A stretch of DNA of 64,000 nt from Gp1-AA122 sp035631655 (GCA_035631655.1 DASQIH010000123.1:8970-72969), one strand, 5' to 3'. Numbered from the stretch's first letter, positions 35,011-43,984 are shown. Numbers and translations are program-made. The notes: generated by a model not told the origin, from the letters alone.

Positions 35011-37964
35011 TGCCCGGGCCTCGCCAGAAAAGTCGGTTCAACGAGGTGCTGCCGGCATTGCTGCGGCTCGACAGGGACGCTGACCGCCAGAAGTTTCTTT
35101 CGAAACACCGGGTGCTGGTCAACCAAGAAGTGATAGAACAGCTGGCGCCTCTGGTTGTGAAGAAGATCCGGGTAGACGCGTGGGAGGCACTGCGTCTTGC
35201 GGAGAGCGTGGTGCTGATCGCACGGAAGCTTCGCCGCAAAGAGTGCATTGCCCTTGCCCTGCGAGCGAAAGCCAATGCGCTCCATGCCTGCGGAAAGAAT
35301 CGCGCCGCCGTGGCACACCACGACCAGGCTTACCAGATCTACGCCTCACGCGGCAGTTGGAAGGAAGCGGCGCGAACCCTGAGCAGTTCCATTCAGCCGC
35401 TGATTCTCCTGGGTAAGTACGACCGTGCTTTCGCTGCGGCGGAACAAGCACGAGAGATTTTCAGCCGCATGGGCGAGGACAAGCGAATAGCGAATCTCGA
35501 AAACAATATAGGCAATATATTTCATCGGCAGGATCGATTCGAAGAGGCTGTCGCGCACTACGAGCGCGCCTACCAGGCACTGGCAACATATCAGGAGTGG
35601 GAACATGCCGCGATAGCGCTGAGCAACATGGCCATGTGCCTGATCAGCTTGAACGATTTTCGTCACGCGCTGGACTGTTATCAGAGAGCTCGCGAATTGT
35701 GCGTCAGGTACGACATGCCGCGACTTCGCGACCAAGCGGACTACAACATCGCCTATTTGTATTACTTTCGCGGCGAATACAGCCGTGCGATCGAAATACT
35801 CCGGGCCACACAGCGAGCCTGTGAGGTGTCAGGCGATGCGTATCATCTGGCTCTCTGCTATCTGGATCTGTCGGAGATTTATCTGGAGCTCAACCTGAGC
35901 GAGGAAGCGCAGGAAATTGCCGGCGAGGGCTTCCTCCGTTTCCAGAAACTGGGCATGGGCTATGAGGCCGCGAAAACGCTGGCCAACGAAGCAATCGCCT
36001 GCGGCCAGCAGGGAAAAACGCCGCAGGCGCTGGAGTTGTTCGCCAAGGCTCGCGAAATGTTCACCCATGAGAACAACGTCGTGTGGCTGTGGCTCCTCGA
36101 TCTATATCAAGGACTTCTGCTGTTTCATGAAGGCTGCTACGCCGAGGCGCGGAAGCTGTGCACGGGTGCGGCTCAGTTTTTTGATCAAACGGTGCTGGCC
36201 GGCAAGGCCGTGCTCGCACATCTTCTGCTGGCGCGCATCGCGCTGCAAGCCGGGGACCTCACACTGGCCCGACAAGAAGCAGAAACCGTCATCACAAAAT
36301 TATTGCGCGTGCAAACGCCCGAACTGAGATATCAGGCCCATTTCCTGCTCGGACAGATCGCGTCAAGGCGAGGCGATCAAGCCGCCGCGCTGGCAAGGTA
36401 CCAGGAGGCCCGCAAAGCTCTCGAGGCTTTGCGTACCCGCCTGCAAAGCGAGGAGTTAAAGATCTCTTTCGTCAAGAATCGTCTCCAAGTCTATGAGGCG
36501 CTCGTGGAACTGCACATAGACGGACAAGCCGCGCAGATTTCAGAGGACCAGTGCTTCGGGATCATGGAAGCTGCCAAATCTCGAAGCATGCTGGAAATGA
36601 TTTTCCAGAGCGGCCAGAGCTTGTTCCTGAGCGAAGCTACGCAAAGTAACGACGTACAAAAGATCCGCGATTTGCGGGAGGAACTCAACTGGTATTACCA
36701 CCGCATGGAGCTGGAACAGCTTCGTCCAGAGGGAATGTCCCGGGAGCGGATGGAGCGGCTGCAGCAGCTGGCGCAATCACGTGAAAATGAACTGTTACGA
36801 GCCCTGCGTGAGTTGCCTGCGCAGCGACGGCAAAGCGCCACCCTCGAAGTGCCGCCCGATTTTTCAGTGGCAGAACTGCAAGCCGCTATTCCAGCCGACA
36901 CCGCTCTAGTCGAATACTATTCGGCAGGGGATCGCCTCGTGGCGGCGGTTGTCACCCGCAAAGGTCTTGAAATTAAGGTCGTTGCAGATGTGCCGCGGGT
37001 TGCGCACCTGTTGAAGCTGCTCAGGTTCCAGCTTTCGAAGTTTCGGATGGACTCGCGCTACACGCAAGAATTCGAAGAGCCCTTGTTGCGTGCCACCCTG
37101 AGTCACCTGGAGGCTCTCTACCGGGAACTTATCAAACCGTTGCGGCCGCTGCTAGGCGCGCAGCATCTGGTTTTTGTGCCGCACGGAGCGCTGCACTTCC
37201 TTCCTTTCCATGCTCTGCGAAACGGCGATGAATACATGGGAGAAGCCTATACCGTCTCCTATGCGCCGAGCGCCGCCGTGTACGCTGTCTGCCAACAGAA
37301 GGAAGCGGGCAGAAAGCGCAGCTCCCTGGTTCTTGGCGTCCCGGACGAACGCGCCCCCCAGATTAGTCATGAAGTCCAAGCGGTGGCGGCCTTGCTGCCG
37401 CAAGCGGAACTTTACCTCGGCAAGGAGGCAGCCGCGGAAGTTCTTCGAGAGAAGGGCCCGGAGGCCGGATTGCTACACATTGCGACGCACGGCATCTACC
37501 GCCAGGATAATCCGATGTTCTCCAGCATCCGACTGGGTGACGGCTACTTAAATTTGTACGATCTCTATGAGTTGCGGATGGGCGCAAAGTTAGTAACGCT
37601 GAGCGGCTGCGCTACCGGAATGAATTTTGTCGCCGCCGGCGACGAGCTGCTAGGACTGCAACGCGGCCTGTTTTACGCTGGCGCAACTTCTTTACTGCTG
37701 TCTCTCTGGGATGTCCACGACTCGAGCACGGCGGAATTCATGCAGGAGTTTTACCGCGGCTACATCCGTAGCGGAGACATGGCAGCTTCCCTGCAAGCCG
37801 CGATGCGCGAGCTCCGGCGAGAGCACCCTCATCCCTACTTTTGGGCTCCTTTTGTACTGGTAGGCAAAGGCACGGAAAAGCCCGCGAGGCGTCCTGCCCA
37901 GGGCGAGGTAAAGGAGCTTGTTCCCGTGCACAGTCCAGAGACCATCTCCGCCGCCGCCGGCTGA
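35010..37964 (+). CDS. TPR-CHAT caspase-like protease
   Basis: A 984-aa protein. The first two thirds are helical repeats of TPR type (AVAHYERAYQALATYQEW, ALDCYQRARELCVRYDM and others, to about residue 490), then a coiled linker (about 530-620) and a C-terminal CHAT domain. The catalytic pair is in place: H827 in HIATHG and C867 in LSGCATG. CHAT is the clade of separase- and caspase-like peptidases; relatives cut gasdermins or, in type III-E CRISPR, Csx30. It is coupled to the upstream sigma gene and followed by a zinc-finger anti-sigma-like gene, so regulated proteolysis controlling that sigma factor is the natural hypothesis. The activating signal is presumably read by the TPR part. Confidence 0.95.
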   Translation: MPGPRQKSRFNEVLPALLRLDRDADRQKFLSKHRVLVNQEVIEQLAPLVVKKIRVDAWEALRLAESVVLIARKLRRKECIALALRAKANALHACGKNRAAVAHHDQAYQIYASRGSWKEAARTLSSSIQPLILLGKYDRAFAAAEQAREIFSRMGEDKRIANLENNIGNIFHRQDRFEEAVAHYERAYQALATYQEWEHAAIALSNMAMCLISLNDFRHALDCYQRARELCVRYDMPRLRDQADYNIAYLYYFRGEYSRAIEILRATQRACEVSGDAYHLALCYLDLSEIYLELNLSEEAQEIAGEGFLRFQKLGMGYEAAKTLANEAIACGQQGKTPQALELFAKAREMFTHENNVVWLWLLDLYQGLLLFHEGCYAEARKLCTGAAQFFDQTVLAGKAVLAHLLLARIALQAGDLTLARQEAETVITKLLRVQTPELRYQAHFLLGQIASRRGDQAAALARYQEARKALEALRTRLQSEELKISFVKNRLQVYEALVELHIDGQAAQISEDQCFGIMEAAKSRSMLEMIFQSGQSLFLSEATQSNDVQKIRDLREELNWYYHRMELEQLRPEGMSRERMERLQQLAQSRENELLRALRELPAQRRQSATLEVPPDFSVAELQAAIPADTALVEYYSAGDRLVAAVVTRKGLEIKVVADVPRVAHLLKLLRFQLSKFRMDSRYTQEFEEPLLRATLSHLEALYRELIKPLRPLLGAQHLVFVPHGALHFLPFHALRNGDEYMGEAYTVSYAPSAAVYAVCQQKEAGRKRSSLVLGVPDERAPQISHEVQAVAALLPQAELYLGKEAAAEVLREKGPEAGLLHIATHGIYRQDNPMFSSIRLGDGYLNLYDLYELRMGAKLVTLSGCATGMNFVAAGDELLGLQRGLFYAGATSLLLSLWDVHDSSTAEFMQEFYRGYIRSGDMAASLQAAMRELRREHPHPYFWAPFVLVGKGTEKPARRPAQGEVKELVPVHSPETISAAAG

Positions 37965-38183
37965 CGAGAGCCAAAGTCCGCGCCTAGATACTCCGGAGCG
38001 AACGGCCCCGAGCCTTTCCCCTGGCCCGCCTCAATAGGTAGGGCCCCAGTCCCTTTAACTATTTTTTTCGCTGCCTGCATTTTTCTGCCTCCCAACCTCC
38101 CCCTATTCAACAGGCGAGAGGCTTAGAACCCATCAGTCACCGGCGAACGGAAGATTTAAGAGAGCCTGAATGGGGAAACACCG

Positions 38184-38819
38184 ATGAAGCACTTTACGAC
38201 CGTTGAGTGGATCGATCTCGTGAACCAGGCGGTTTCCCCGAGCCAGAAAGTGGCCATGGAAAAGCACCTGGATGACTGCAAGAGCTGTGCGCGAGAGTTT
38301 TTGCGATGGCTGCGAATCCGGCAGTCGGCGGCTTCGGAAGCGAGCTATCAGCCACCGGAAGACGCGGTTCGAATCGCCAAGGCGGCCTTTGCAGGATCGG
38401 AATGGGCGCGGAAAGCCAAGCCGGAAACAGGTGTGCTCCAACTCCTGTTCGATAGTTTCCTGCAGCCTGCTCTGGCCGGTGTTCGATCTGCCGGAACTGG
38501 GACGAGGCGAATGCTCTATGGCGCCGATCCGTTTCAAATCGATTTGCAGATCGAAGCTCAGACTGGCGGCCGGACCATCGCCGTCACGGGACAATTGCTG
38601 GATTCACGGCACCCGGAGGGGGTGGGACGGGACGTGCCCCTCATGCTTTCCAACCTCCGCGGTGGCGTCATACAGGCGTCGACGAATCAATTCGGAGAGT
38701 TCCGCGCGGAGATTGAGAACAGCGGTGACTTGGAGTTGGTGTTCCATAGCGAGAACGAAGAACCGATTGTGATTTCGTTGCGGCACGCCCTCAACGGGTT
38801 GCGGGAGGAAAAGCCGTGA
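38184..38819 (+). CDS. Zinc-finger anti-sigma-like protein
   Basis: A 211-aa protein with the anti-sigma zinc motif H28-x3-C32-x2-C35 (KHLDDCKSC) at the N-terminus, a helical linker (about 45-95), and a C-terminal beta-rich domain (about 115-205; VPLMLSNLRGGVIQASTNQF, GEFRAEIENSGDLELVF) like carboxypeptidase-regulatory Ig folds. Unlike most anti-sigma factors it has no clear transmembrane helix, so it would be soluble. It lies 219 bases after the CHAT gene. It is the best candidate to hold the ECF sigma factor in check and to be cut by the CHAT protease; neither is shown. Confidence 0.75.
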   Translation: MKHFTTVEWIDLVNQAVSPSQKVAMEKHLDDCKSCAREFLRWLRIRQSAASEASYQPPEDAVRIAKAAFAGSEWARKAKPETGVLQLLFDSFLQPALAGVRSAGTGTRRMLYGADPFQIDLQIEAQTGGRTIAVTGQLLDSRHPEGVGRDVPLMLSNLRGGVIQASTNQFGEFRAEIENSGDLELVFHSENEEPIVISLRHALNGLREEKP

Positions 38820-38896
38820 AGACCAGGTGCCGGAAGGCGCGGGCGCGTGCCGCCGGAAACTGTTCGCATCTTTGTTTATTTCAAAAGGAGTTTTAA

Positions 38897-39139
38897 ATGC
38901 GAGAGCAGATTGCGGAAAACCTTCAATACCCGGAGTGGCAAAAGCCTTTCCAAGACGCACTGGTGGAACTCGACAAGGAAAAATTACAGGAGCGCGTTGT
39001 TGTTGCCGAGGCCGCGATTTTCAACCGTCTCCAGACTATGTCGTCAACCCGTGAGGAACGACAGGCTATTGAAGATGCTCTAGCCAGCTTGTGCTATCTC
39101 AAAAGGGAGAACCTTGGGTTTGATGCCGAACCCAGCTAG
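38897..39139 (+). CDS. Small helical protein of the CHAT locus
   Basis: An 80-aa protein with AAAAGGAG six bases before the ATG. It is charged and mainly helical (EWQKPFQDALVELDKEKLQERVVVAEAAIFNRLQ, REERQAIEDALASL). No catalytic motif, no signal peptide. Placed between the anti-sigma-like protein and the subtilase in the same direction. It could be a regulator, adaptor or substrate of the CHAT protease. Confidence 0.75.
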   Translation: MREQIAENLQYPEWQKPFQDALVELDKEKLQERVVVAEAAIFNRLQTMSSTREERQAIEDALASLCYLKRENLGFDAEPS

Positions 39140-39275
39140 ATCTCACGCTGACGTTGTTGATGTGGATGAGCGGCCGAAGGAGCGGGCATAGCAGCCCCAC
39201 AGGTGTGCAGGGGCCCCTGCACCTGGCAAGGGAGCAAGCGAAGAAGCGAAATCGCCGCCCGAGGAGGAGTAGGTC

Positions 39276-42062
39276 ATGAAGCGCCGTCGCTGGCTTCTAG
39301 CCGCACTGCTGTTGGCGTTCCTGTGGGCCACGCCCGCAACTGCTCAAAATCGAATCATCGTCCGAACGACTCTCGGTCTGCAAGGCCTGCAGAGCCTTTG
39401 TCTTCTCCAGACCTGCTCTGTGGTCGGCGCTCTCGGCGATCCCCTGAACCAGCTGTTTCTGATTACCACTCCACTTGATCCGACGACCCTCCTGAACCTT
39501 CTGCGTACGCTTCCGGGGATTCTGGATGCGGAGCTTGACCAATTGCTAAGCCTCATCGGAGGTTTAAACGTTGTCGGTACACCGCCTACAGCCCTTACGG
39601 ATTCAGCTCCGATAACCTACTACGGCACGACAGTGTGGAACGGCTATGCCAACCAGCCCGCGGCAGGAATTGTTGGCGTCTCGACTGCTCACACCCAATT
39701 TAAGGTAGCTGGCACGGGGATCGTTGCCGATATCGATACCGGCGTTGACCCCAGTCATCCAACGCTCGCGGGTGTCCTTCTGACGGGGTACGACTTCACT
39801 CGAAACCAGGCCGGGGCCTCGGAACTAAATGACTTGTCGCCATCGGATTTCCCCTCATATCCTCCACCGCAGTGCTCGACCTGCCCGCCGGCTAATGTCA
39901 ATCAATCCAGCGCCGCGATTCTGGACCAGTCTTCCGCCGCCATCTTGGACACCAAACCGCAGTATGCGGCGTTCGGCCACGGCACGATGGTTCTGGGGGT
40001 CATTCACCTGGTCGCGCCGACAGCAAAGTTGCTGCCCCTGAAAGCCTTTCATTCTGACGGCACCGGTTATCTCTCCAATATCTTGCGTGCGATTTATTAC
40101 GCAGTGGCGAACAAGGCGAACGTCATCAACATGAGTTTCGATTTCACGACGTATTCGACCGAATTTGCGACAGCATTGAATTATGCCAACCAGGCGGCCC
40201 TGATTTGTGGCGCGTCCGCCGGCAACGACGGGCAGAAGATAGTCGTATATCCCGCGGGACTTCAAAGCGTAGCTATGGGCGTCGCTTCCACCACCGACTT
40301 GGACACGCGATCTTCCTTCTCCAATTATGGCGACGCGATAGTCTGGGTGGCAGCCCCGGGCGAAGCTATTGTCACTACTTACCCGTTCGGCACCTATGCC
40401 GCCGGCTGGGGGACCTCGTTCAGCGCACCTTTCGTCTCCGGCACGTCCTCACTACTGCTGAATAAACAACCAACCAATGAGTCGCAGGCTGCCGCCGCCG
40501 TGGCCCACGCGAAGAATATTGGCCCGGACATGGGCAACGGCAGGTTGGACATTGTGCAAGCGCTGCAAACTTTATCCCCTGCCGACTTTTCCATCTCAGC
40601 GAACCCAACCAGCGCAACCATCGTCGCCGGACAGGCTGCAACCTATACGGTGACCCTAACCCCAACGAACGGATTCAATCAGACCATCGCGTTGACGTGC
40701 GGCGGTGCCCCGCCAGCAGCGGTCTGTACCGTCAATCCCAGCGCAGTCACGCTCAATGGCGCCAATCCCGCAACCGCAACCGTGACCGTGCAAACGACAG
40801 CGCGCGCAGCGGCGATGCCCGCGGGATTCATGGGCATTAGTTCGTCCTCGGGGTTGTCGGCAGTACGCCTTATGTGGTTGCTGGGGTGGGTCGCAGGCCT
40901 CCTGGGTTGGGCGATGCTTTGCCATTTGGGCCGAGCTGCCCGCCCTCGGCGTGGTCTCGCCACTGCGCTTGCGATGGTGACATTTTCGCTGGCTTTGTAT
41001 TCGTGCGGCGGTAATAGCTCCAGTTCCAGCGCCGGACCCGGCCCGGGGACGCCCGGACCATCGGGCCCGCCTGCCTCTCTGACACTATCCACGCTCACAC
41101 TGAGTCCAACCAGCGTCAATGGCGGAGTTCCGTCCACTGGCCTGGTAACCCTGAGCGGTCCAGCGCCCAGCGGCGGTGCTGCCGTCTCGCTGTCGAGCAG
41201 CAACCCATCAGTCGCTACTGTTCCAGCCAGCGTGACTGTGGCTGGCGGAGGCACCAGCGCCACCTTCCAAGTCGCCACTATGGCCGTGACCAACGCGACC
41301 CCCGTCACCATCTCGGCCTCGTACAACAGCGGGCCTCAGCAAAGCGCTGTGCTGACTGTAACTCCGCCCTCTGTCGCTCCCAGCCTGATCTCGCTGACGC
41401 TGAACCCGACCAGCGTCAATGGGGGAAACCCGTCCACCGGTACAGTTACGCTGAGTAGCCCAGCCGCAAATGGCGGTGTTGTTGTCTCTCTATCTAGTAG
41501 CAATACGTTGGCAGCAACAGTTCCGGCCAGCGTGACTATCGCGGCCGGTGCCGCGAGCGCGACTTTCCCGGTGAAGACCAGCATGGTAAGCGCGACTACG
41601 ACCAGCACGATCTCGGGTTCTTATGGCGGGATACAGCAAAGTGCGTTGCTCACTGTAACTCCGCCGGCCTCCGGCCCCAGCCTCACTTCACTCACGCTCA
41701 ACCCCGCGAGCGTCACCGGAGGCTCACCCTCGATCGGGACGGTTGCGCTGAACGGACCTGCGCCTGGCGGCGGAGCTGTAGTCTCGCTTTCCAGCAGTAA
41801 TACGACAGTCGCCACCGTGCCTGCCAGCGTAACTATACCGGCAGGAGCCACCAGCGCGACTTTCACGGTGAGCACCAGCGTTGTGACCTCGGCGGCCACG
41901 AGTACGATTTCGGCGTCCTACAATGGCGTGACCCCAACCGACATACTCACCGTGATACCCGTGCCGCCTCCCGGCACGCCTCCTGGCACCTACACGATCA
42001 CCGTCACCGGAACAGCTGGCACCCTCAGCCACAACACACCGCTAAGCCTCACTGTGAACTAG
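39276..42062 (+). CDS. Secreted subtilisin-like (S8) protease with Ig-like repeats
   Basis: A 928-aa exported serine protease. Signal peptide up to about residue 24 (ATPATAQ). The S8 triad is D154 (DIDTGVDPSHP), H235 (FGHGTMV) and S381 (GTSFSAP). Two copies of QSSAAILD sit just before H235. After the protease comes a beta domain (about 435-510), a hydrophobic pair around residues 525-570 ending in LYSCGGN, three tandem Ig-like repeats of about 95 residues (from residue 600), and a short terminal domain GTPPGTYTITVTGTAG. The helix-RR-CGG and GTPxGTYTxTVTG pieces normally adjoin in acidobacterial surface proteins; here the repeats lie between them. It is the last gene of the CHAT locus and has a good GGAGGAG site. 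Confidence 0.92.
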   Translation: MKRRRWLLAALLLAFLWATPATAQNRIIVRTTLGLQGLQSLCLLQTCSVVGALGDPLNQLFLITTPLDPTTLLNLLRTLPGILDAELDQLLSLIGGLNVVGTPPTALTDSAPITYYGTTVWNGYANQPAAGIVGVSTAHTQFKVAGTGIVADIDTGVDPSHPTLAGVLLTGYDFTRNQAGASELNDLSPSDFPSYPPPQCSTCPPANVNQSSAAILDQSSAAILDTKPQYAAFGHGTMVLGVIHLVAPTAKLLPLKAFHSDGTGYLSNILRAIYYAVANKANVINMSFDFTTYSTEFATALNYANQAALICGASAGNDGQKIVVYPAGLQSVAMGVASTTDLDTRSSFSNYGDAIVWVAAPGEAIVTTYPFGTYAAGWGTSFSAPFVSGTSSLLLNKQPTNESQAAAAVAHAKNIGPDMGNGRLDIVQALQTLSPADFSISANPTSATIVAGQAATYTVTLTPTNGFNQTIALTCGGAPPAAVCTVNPSAVTLNGANPATATVTVQTTARAAAMPAGFMGISSSSGLSAVRLMWLLGWVAGLLGWAMLCHLGRAARPRRGLATALAMVTFSLALYSCGGNSSSSSAGPGPGTPGPSGPPASLTLSTLTLSPTSVNGGVPSTGLVTLSGPAPSGGAAVSLSSSNPSVATVPASVTVAGGGTSATFQVATMAVTNATPVTISASYNSGPQQSAVLTVTPPSVAPSLISLTLNPTSVNGGNPSTGTVTLSSPAANGGVVVSLSSSNTLAATVPASVTIAAGAASATFPVKTSMVSATTTSTISGSYGGIQQSALLTVTPPASGPSLTSLTLNPASVTGGSPSIGTVALNGPAPGGGAVVSLSSSNTTVATVPASVTIPAGATSATFTVSTSVVTSAATSTISASYNGVTPTDILTVIPVPPPGTPPGTYTITVTGTAGTLSHNTPLSLTVN
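39903..39950 (+). repeat. Two 24-base units coding for QSSAAILD
   Basis: Adjacent units 39903-39926 and 39927-39950 encode the same eight residues with different codons, so the repeat is kept at protein level. They form a loop immediately before the catalytic histidine region of the subtilase. Confidence 0.85.
41076..41945 (+). repeat. Three tandem Ig-like protein repeats
   Basis: Inside the subtilase gene, units beginning near 41076, 41380 and 41670 each start SLTxLTLxPxSVxGG and end with LTVxPP. They share key positions such as VVSLSSSN, ATVPASVT and SATF. The DNA has diverged at many third positions, so the duplication is not recent. Confidence 0.85.
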
Positions 42063-42145
42063 ACGAGCGCTCGCATGTTGGGAGATGCTAGTCGCTCCCG
42101 CGAAGGTGGCTTGCTAGAGATCAAGCATGAGGTCGAAGGCGGACT

Positions 42146-43825
42146 ATGCACTGTAGAAAACTGGCAGTTGCTGTTCTGCTCGCAATCTCTTCTGCGCTGG
42201 CAGGTGCGGCACAATCGTTCGATATCGTTGTCAGCAACGGCCACATCATCGACGGCACCGGCTCGCCCTGGTACTCAGGCGACATAGGCATCCGGGATGG
42301 AAAGATCGCGGCCATTGGGAATCTCTCCGCCGCTACGCGCAAGCGCACGATTGATGCCAAGGGGGAAGTCGTCGCACCCGGCTTCATTGATATGCTCGGC
42401 CAATCCGAACTGACGATTCTCGTGGATCCACGTTTACCCTCGAAAATCTTCCAGGGAATCACAACCGAGATCACAGGAGAAGGAGGATCGGCAGCGCCGC
42501 TCAACGATGCCATTATTGAGGCCGACCGCGCCGGTTACGAGCATCTCCACATCAATCCCGATTGGAAGACTCTGCGCCAATACTTTGCTCGCCTCGAGAA
42601 GCAGGGAATGGGCATTAACCTAGCCAGCTACGTGGGGGCGACGCAGGTGCGCCGCATGGTGCTGGGCGACGACAACAAACAACCTACGCCGGAAGAGCTC
42701 GAAACGATGAGATCGCTGGTGAGGGACGCGATGCGGGATGGAGCTGTGGGTCTTTCGACCTCGCTCGAGTACGCACCCGCTCCCTACGCCAAGACCGACG
42801 AACTCATCGCGCTGGCGACGGAGGCTTCAAAGCTTGGCGGTATTTACGCCACCCACATGCGGAATGAAAGCGACTCTGTGCTGTCAGCGATTGATGAAGC
42901 GTTGCGCATCGGGCGCGCGGCGCACATCCCGGTGGAAATCTGGCACATCAAGGTGGCCGGCAAGAAGAACTGGGGGAGGATGCCGGAAGTGATCGACAAA
43001 ATCAATCAGGCGCGGGCCCAGGGGGTCGATGTTACTGCCGACACGTATGCCTACACGGCGTGGTTCAACAGCTTCTCCGCCTTCATCCCGGCGTGGGCGC
43101 ATGATGGTGGTGACGCCAAGCTGATTGAACGGCTGAAGGATCCCGCTACTCGCGCACGCATCCGCACGGACATGCTCACACCATCGGAAGAATGGGACAA
43201 CGAATGGCAGGAGATTCCCGGGCCTGAGGCGGTGATGATTTGCGTGGTGCAGAATCCCAAGCTGGTGCCGCTGCAAGGCAAGACGCTGGCGGAAGTGGCG
43301 AAGTTGTGGGGAACGGACCCCATGGACGCTTTGTTCGAACTGTTGATCGACGATAAGGCATTTACCAATGTTGCGGTGTTTGGCATGTCGGAACCGGATG
43401 TGGCCCTGGTGCTGCAGCAGCCGTGGGTTTCCATTGACAATGACTCTTCGGGCACGTCGCCGGAAGGAATTTTAGGTCAGGAACATCCACACCCGCGAGC
43501 CTACGGCACATTTCCTCGGATATTACGCAAGTATGTCCGGGAAGAAAAGAAGCTGACGCTGGAAGATGCCATTCGCAAATTTTCGGCATTGCCGGCCCAG
43601 CGCATGCGCCTGACGGACCGCGGCGTGTTGAAGGCGGGGATGTGGGCCGATGTGGTGATCTTCGATCCCGGGACCATCCAAGCTGTGGCTACTTTTGAAA
43701 ATCCCAATCAATTGTCCCAGGGGATGGAGTACGTATTAGTGAACGGAGTACCCGTGATCGAGCAAGGGAAGATGACGGGAGCCTTGCCTGGGCGAGTGCT
43801 GCGGGGGCCGGGTTACGCGCCGTAG
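42146..43825 (+). CDS. Secreted amidohydrolase, N-acyl-D-amino-acid deacylase family
   Basis: A 559-aa protein with a signal peptide (AVAVLLAISSALAGAAQ) and the D-aminoacylase layout: FDIVVSNGHIIDGTG, GVGATxVRR-like region, HMRNESDSVLSAIDEAL, HIKVAGKKNWG, TADTYAYTAW, and the final ADVVIFDPGTI. The first metal site, normally GFIDxHxH, reads GFIDMLGQSE, so both histidines are missing. Several acidobacterial homologues share this form, to my knowledge. It may act on D-amino-acid amides with one metal or have lost classic activity. Confidence 0.9.
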   Translation: MHCRKLAVAVLLAISSALAGAAQSFDIVVSNGHIIDGTGSPWYSGDIGIRDGKIAAIGNLSAATRKRTIDAKGEVVAPGFIDMLGQSELTILVDPRLPSKIFQGITTEITGEGGSAAPLNDAIIEADRAGYEHLHINPDWKTLRQYFARLEKQGMGINLASYVGATQVRRMVLGDDNKQPTPEELETMRSLVRDAMRDGAVGLSTSLEYAPAPYAKTDELIALATEASKLGGIYATHMRNESDSVLSAIDEALRIGRAAHIPVEIWHIKVAGKKNWGRMPEVIDKINQARAQGVDVTADTYAYTAWFNSFSAFIPAWAHDGGDAKLIERLKDPATRARIRTDMLTPSEEWDNEWQEIPGPEAVMICVVQNPKLVPLQGKTLAEVAKLWGTDPMDALFELLIDDKAFTNVAVFGMSEPDVALVLQQPWVSIDNDSSGTSPEGILGQEHPHPRAYGTFPRILRKYVREEKKLTLEDAIRKFSALPAQRMRLTDRGVLKAGMWADVVIFDPGTIQAVATFENPNQLSQGMEYVLVNGVPVIEQGKMTGALPGRVLRGPGYAP

Positions 43826-43879
43826 CGGTGTTGACTCTCGGGAATCGGATTCGCGGTTGTGGGCGTCAAATCCTTCACG

Positions 43880-43932
43880 TGTGGGGGACGGGTCTTTGAC
43901 CCGTCCAGGCGGGTCGGAGACCCGCCTCCACA
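43880..43932. repeat. Twin-hairpin palindromic element
   Basis: Outer TGTGG...CCACA arms enclose two perfect hairpins with 9-bp stems and 3-base loops: GGACGGGTC-ttt-GACCCGTCC (43886-43906) and AGGCGGGTC-gga-GACCCGCCT (43907-43927). It lies between two converging genes, so it may serve as a two-way terminator. Its form is that of a REP-type dispersed element. Confidence 0.85.
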
Positions 43933-43984
43933 TGGAGTGTCTGACGCGGGGCAGAATGATGAAATGACAGGCGAGGGCGCGGAC

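Noticed and set aside
38184..39139. Bacterial gasdermin as CHAT substrate
   Set aside because: The 211-aa protein has a zinc anti-sigma motif and the 80-aa protein is far too short and fully helical; neither has the gasdermin beta-rich pore domain.
41076..41945. Regularly spaced repeats, possible CRISPR
   Set aside because: Repeats are about 290 bases, diverged, in frame and code for Ig-like domains of the subtilase.
34414..42062. Type III-E CRISPR (Craspase) locus
   Set aside because: No gRAMP/Cas7-11, no Cas1/Cas2, no repeat array; only the TPR-CHAT and sigma parts are similar.
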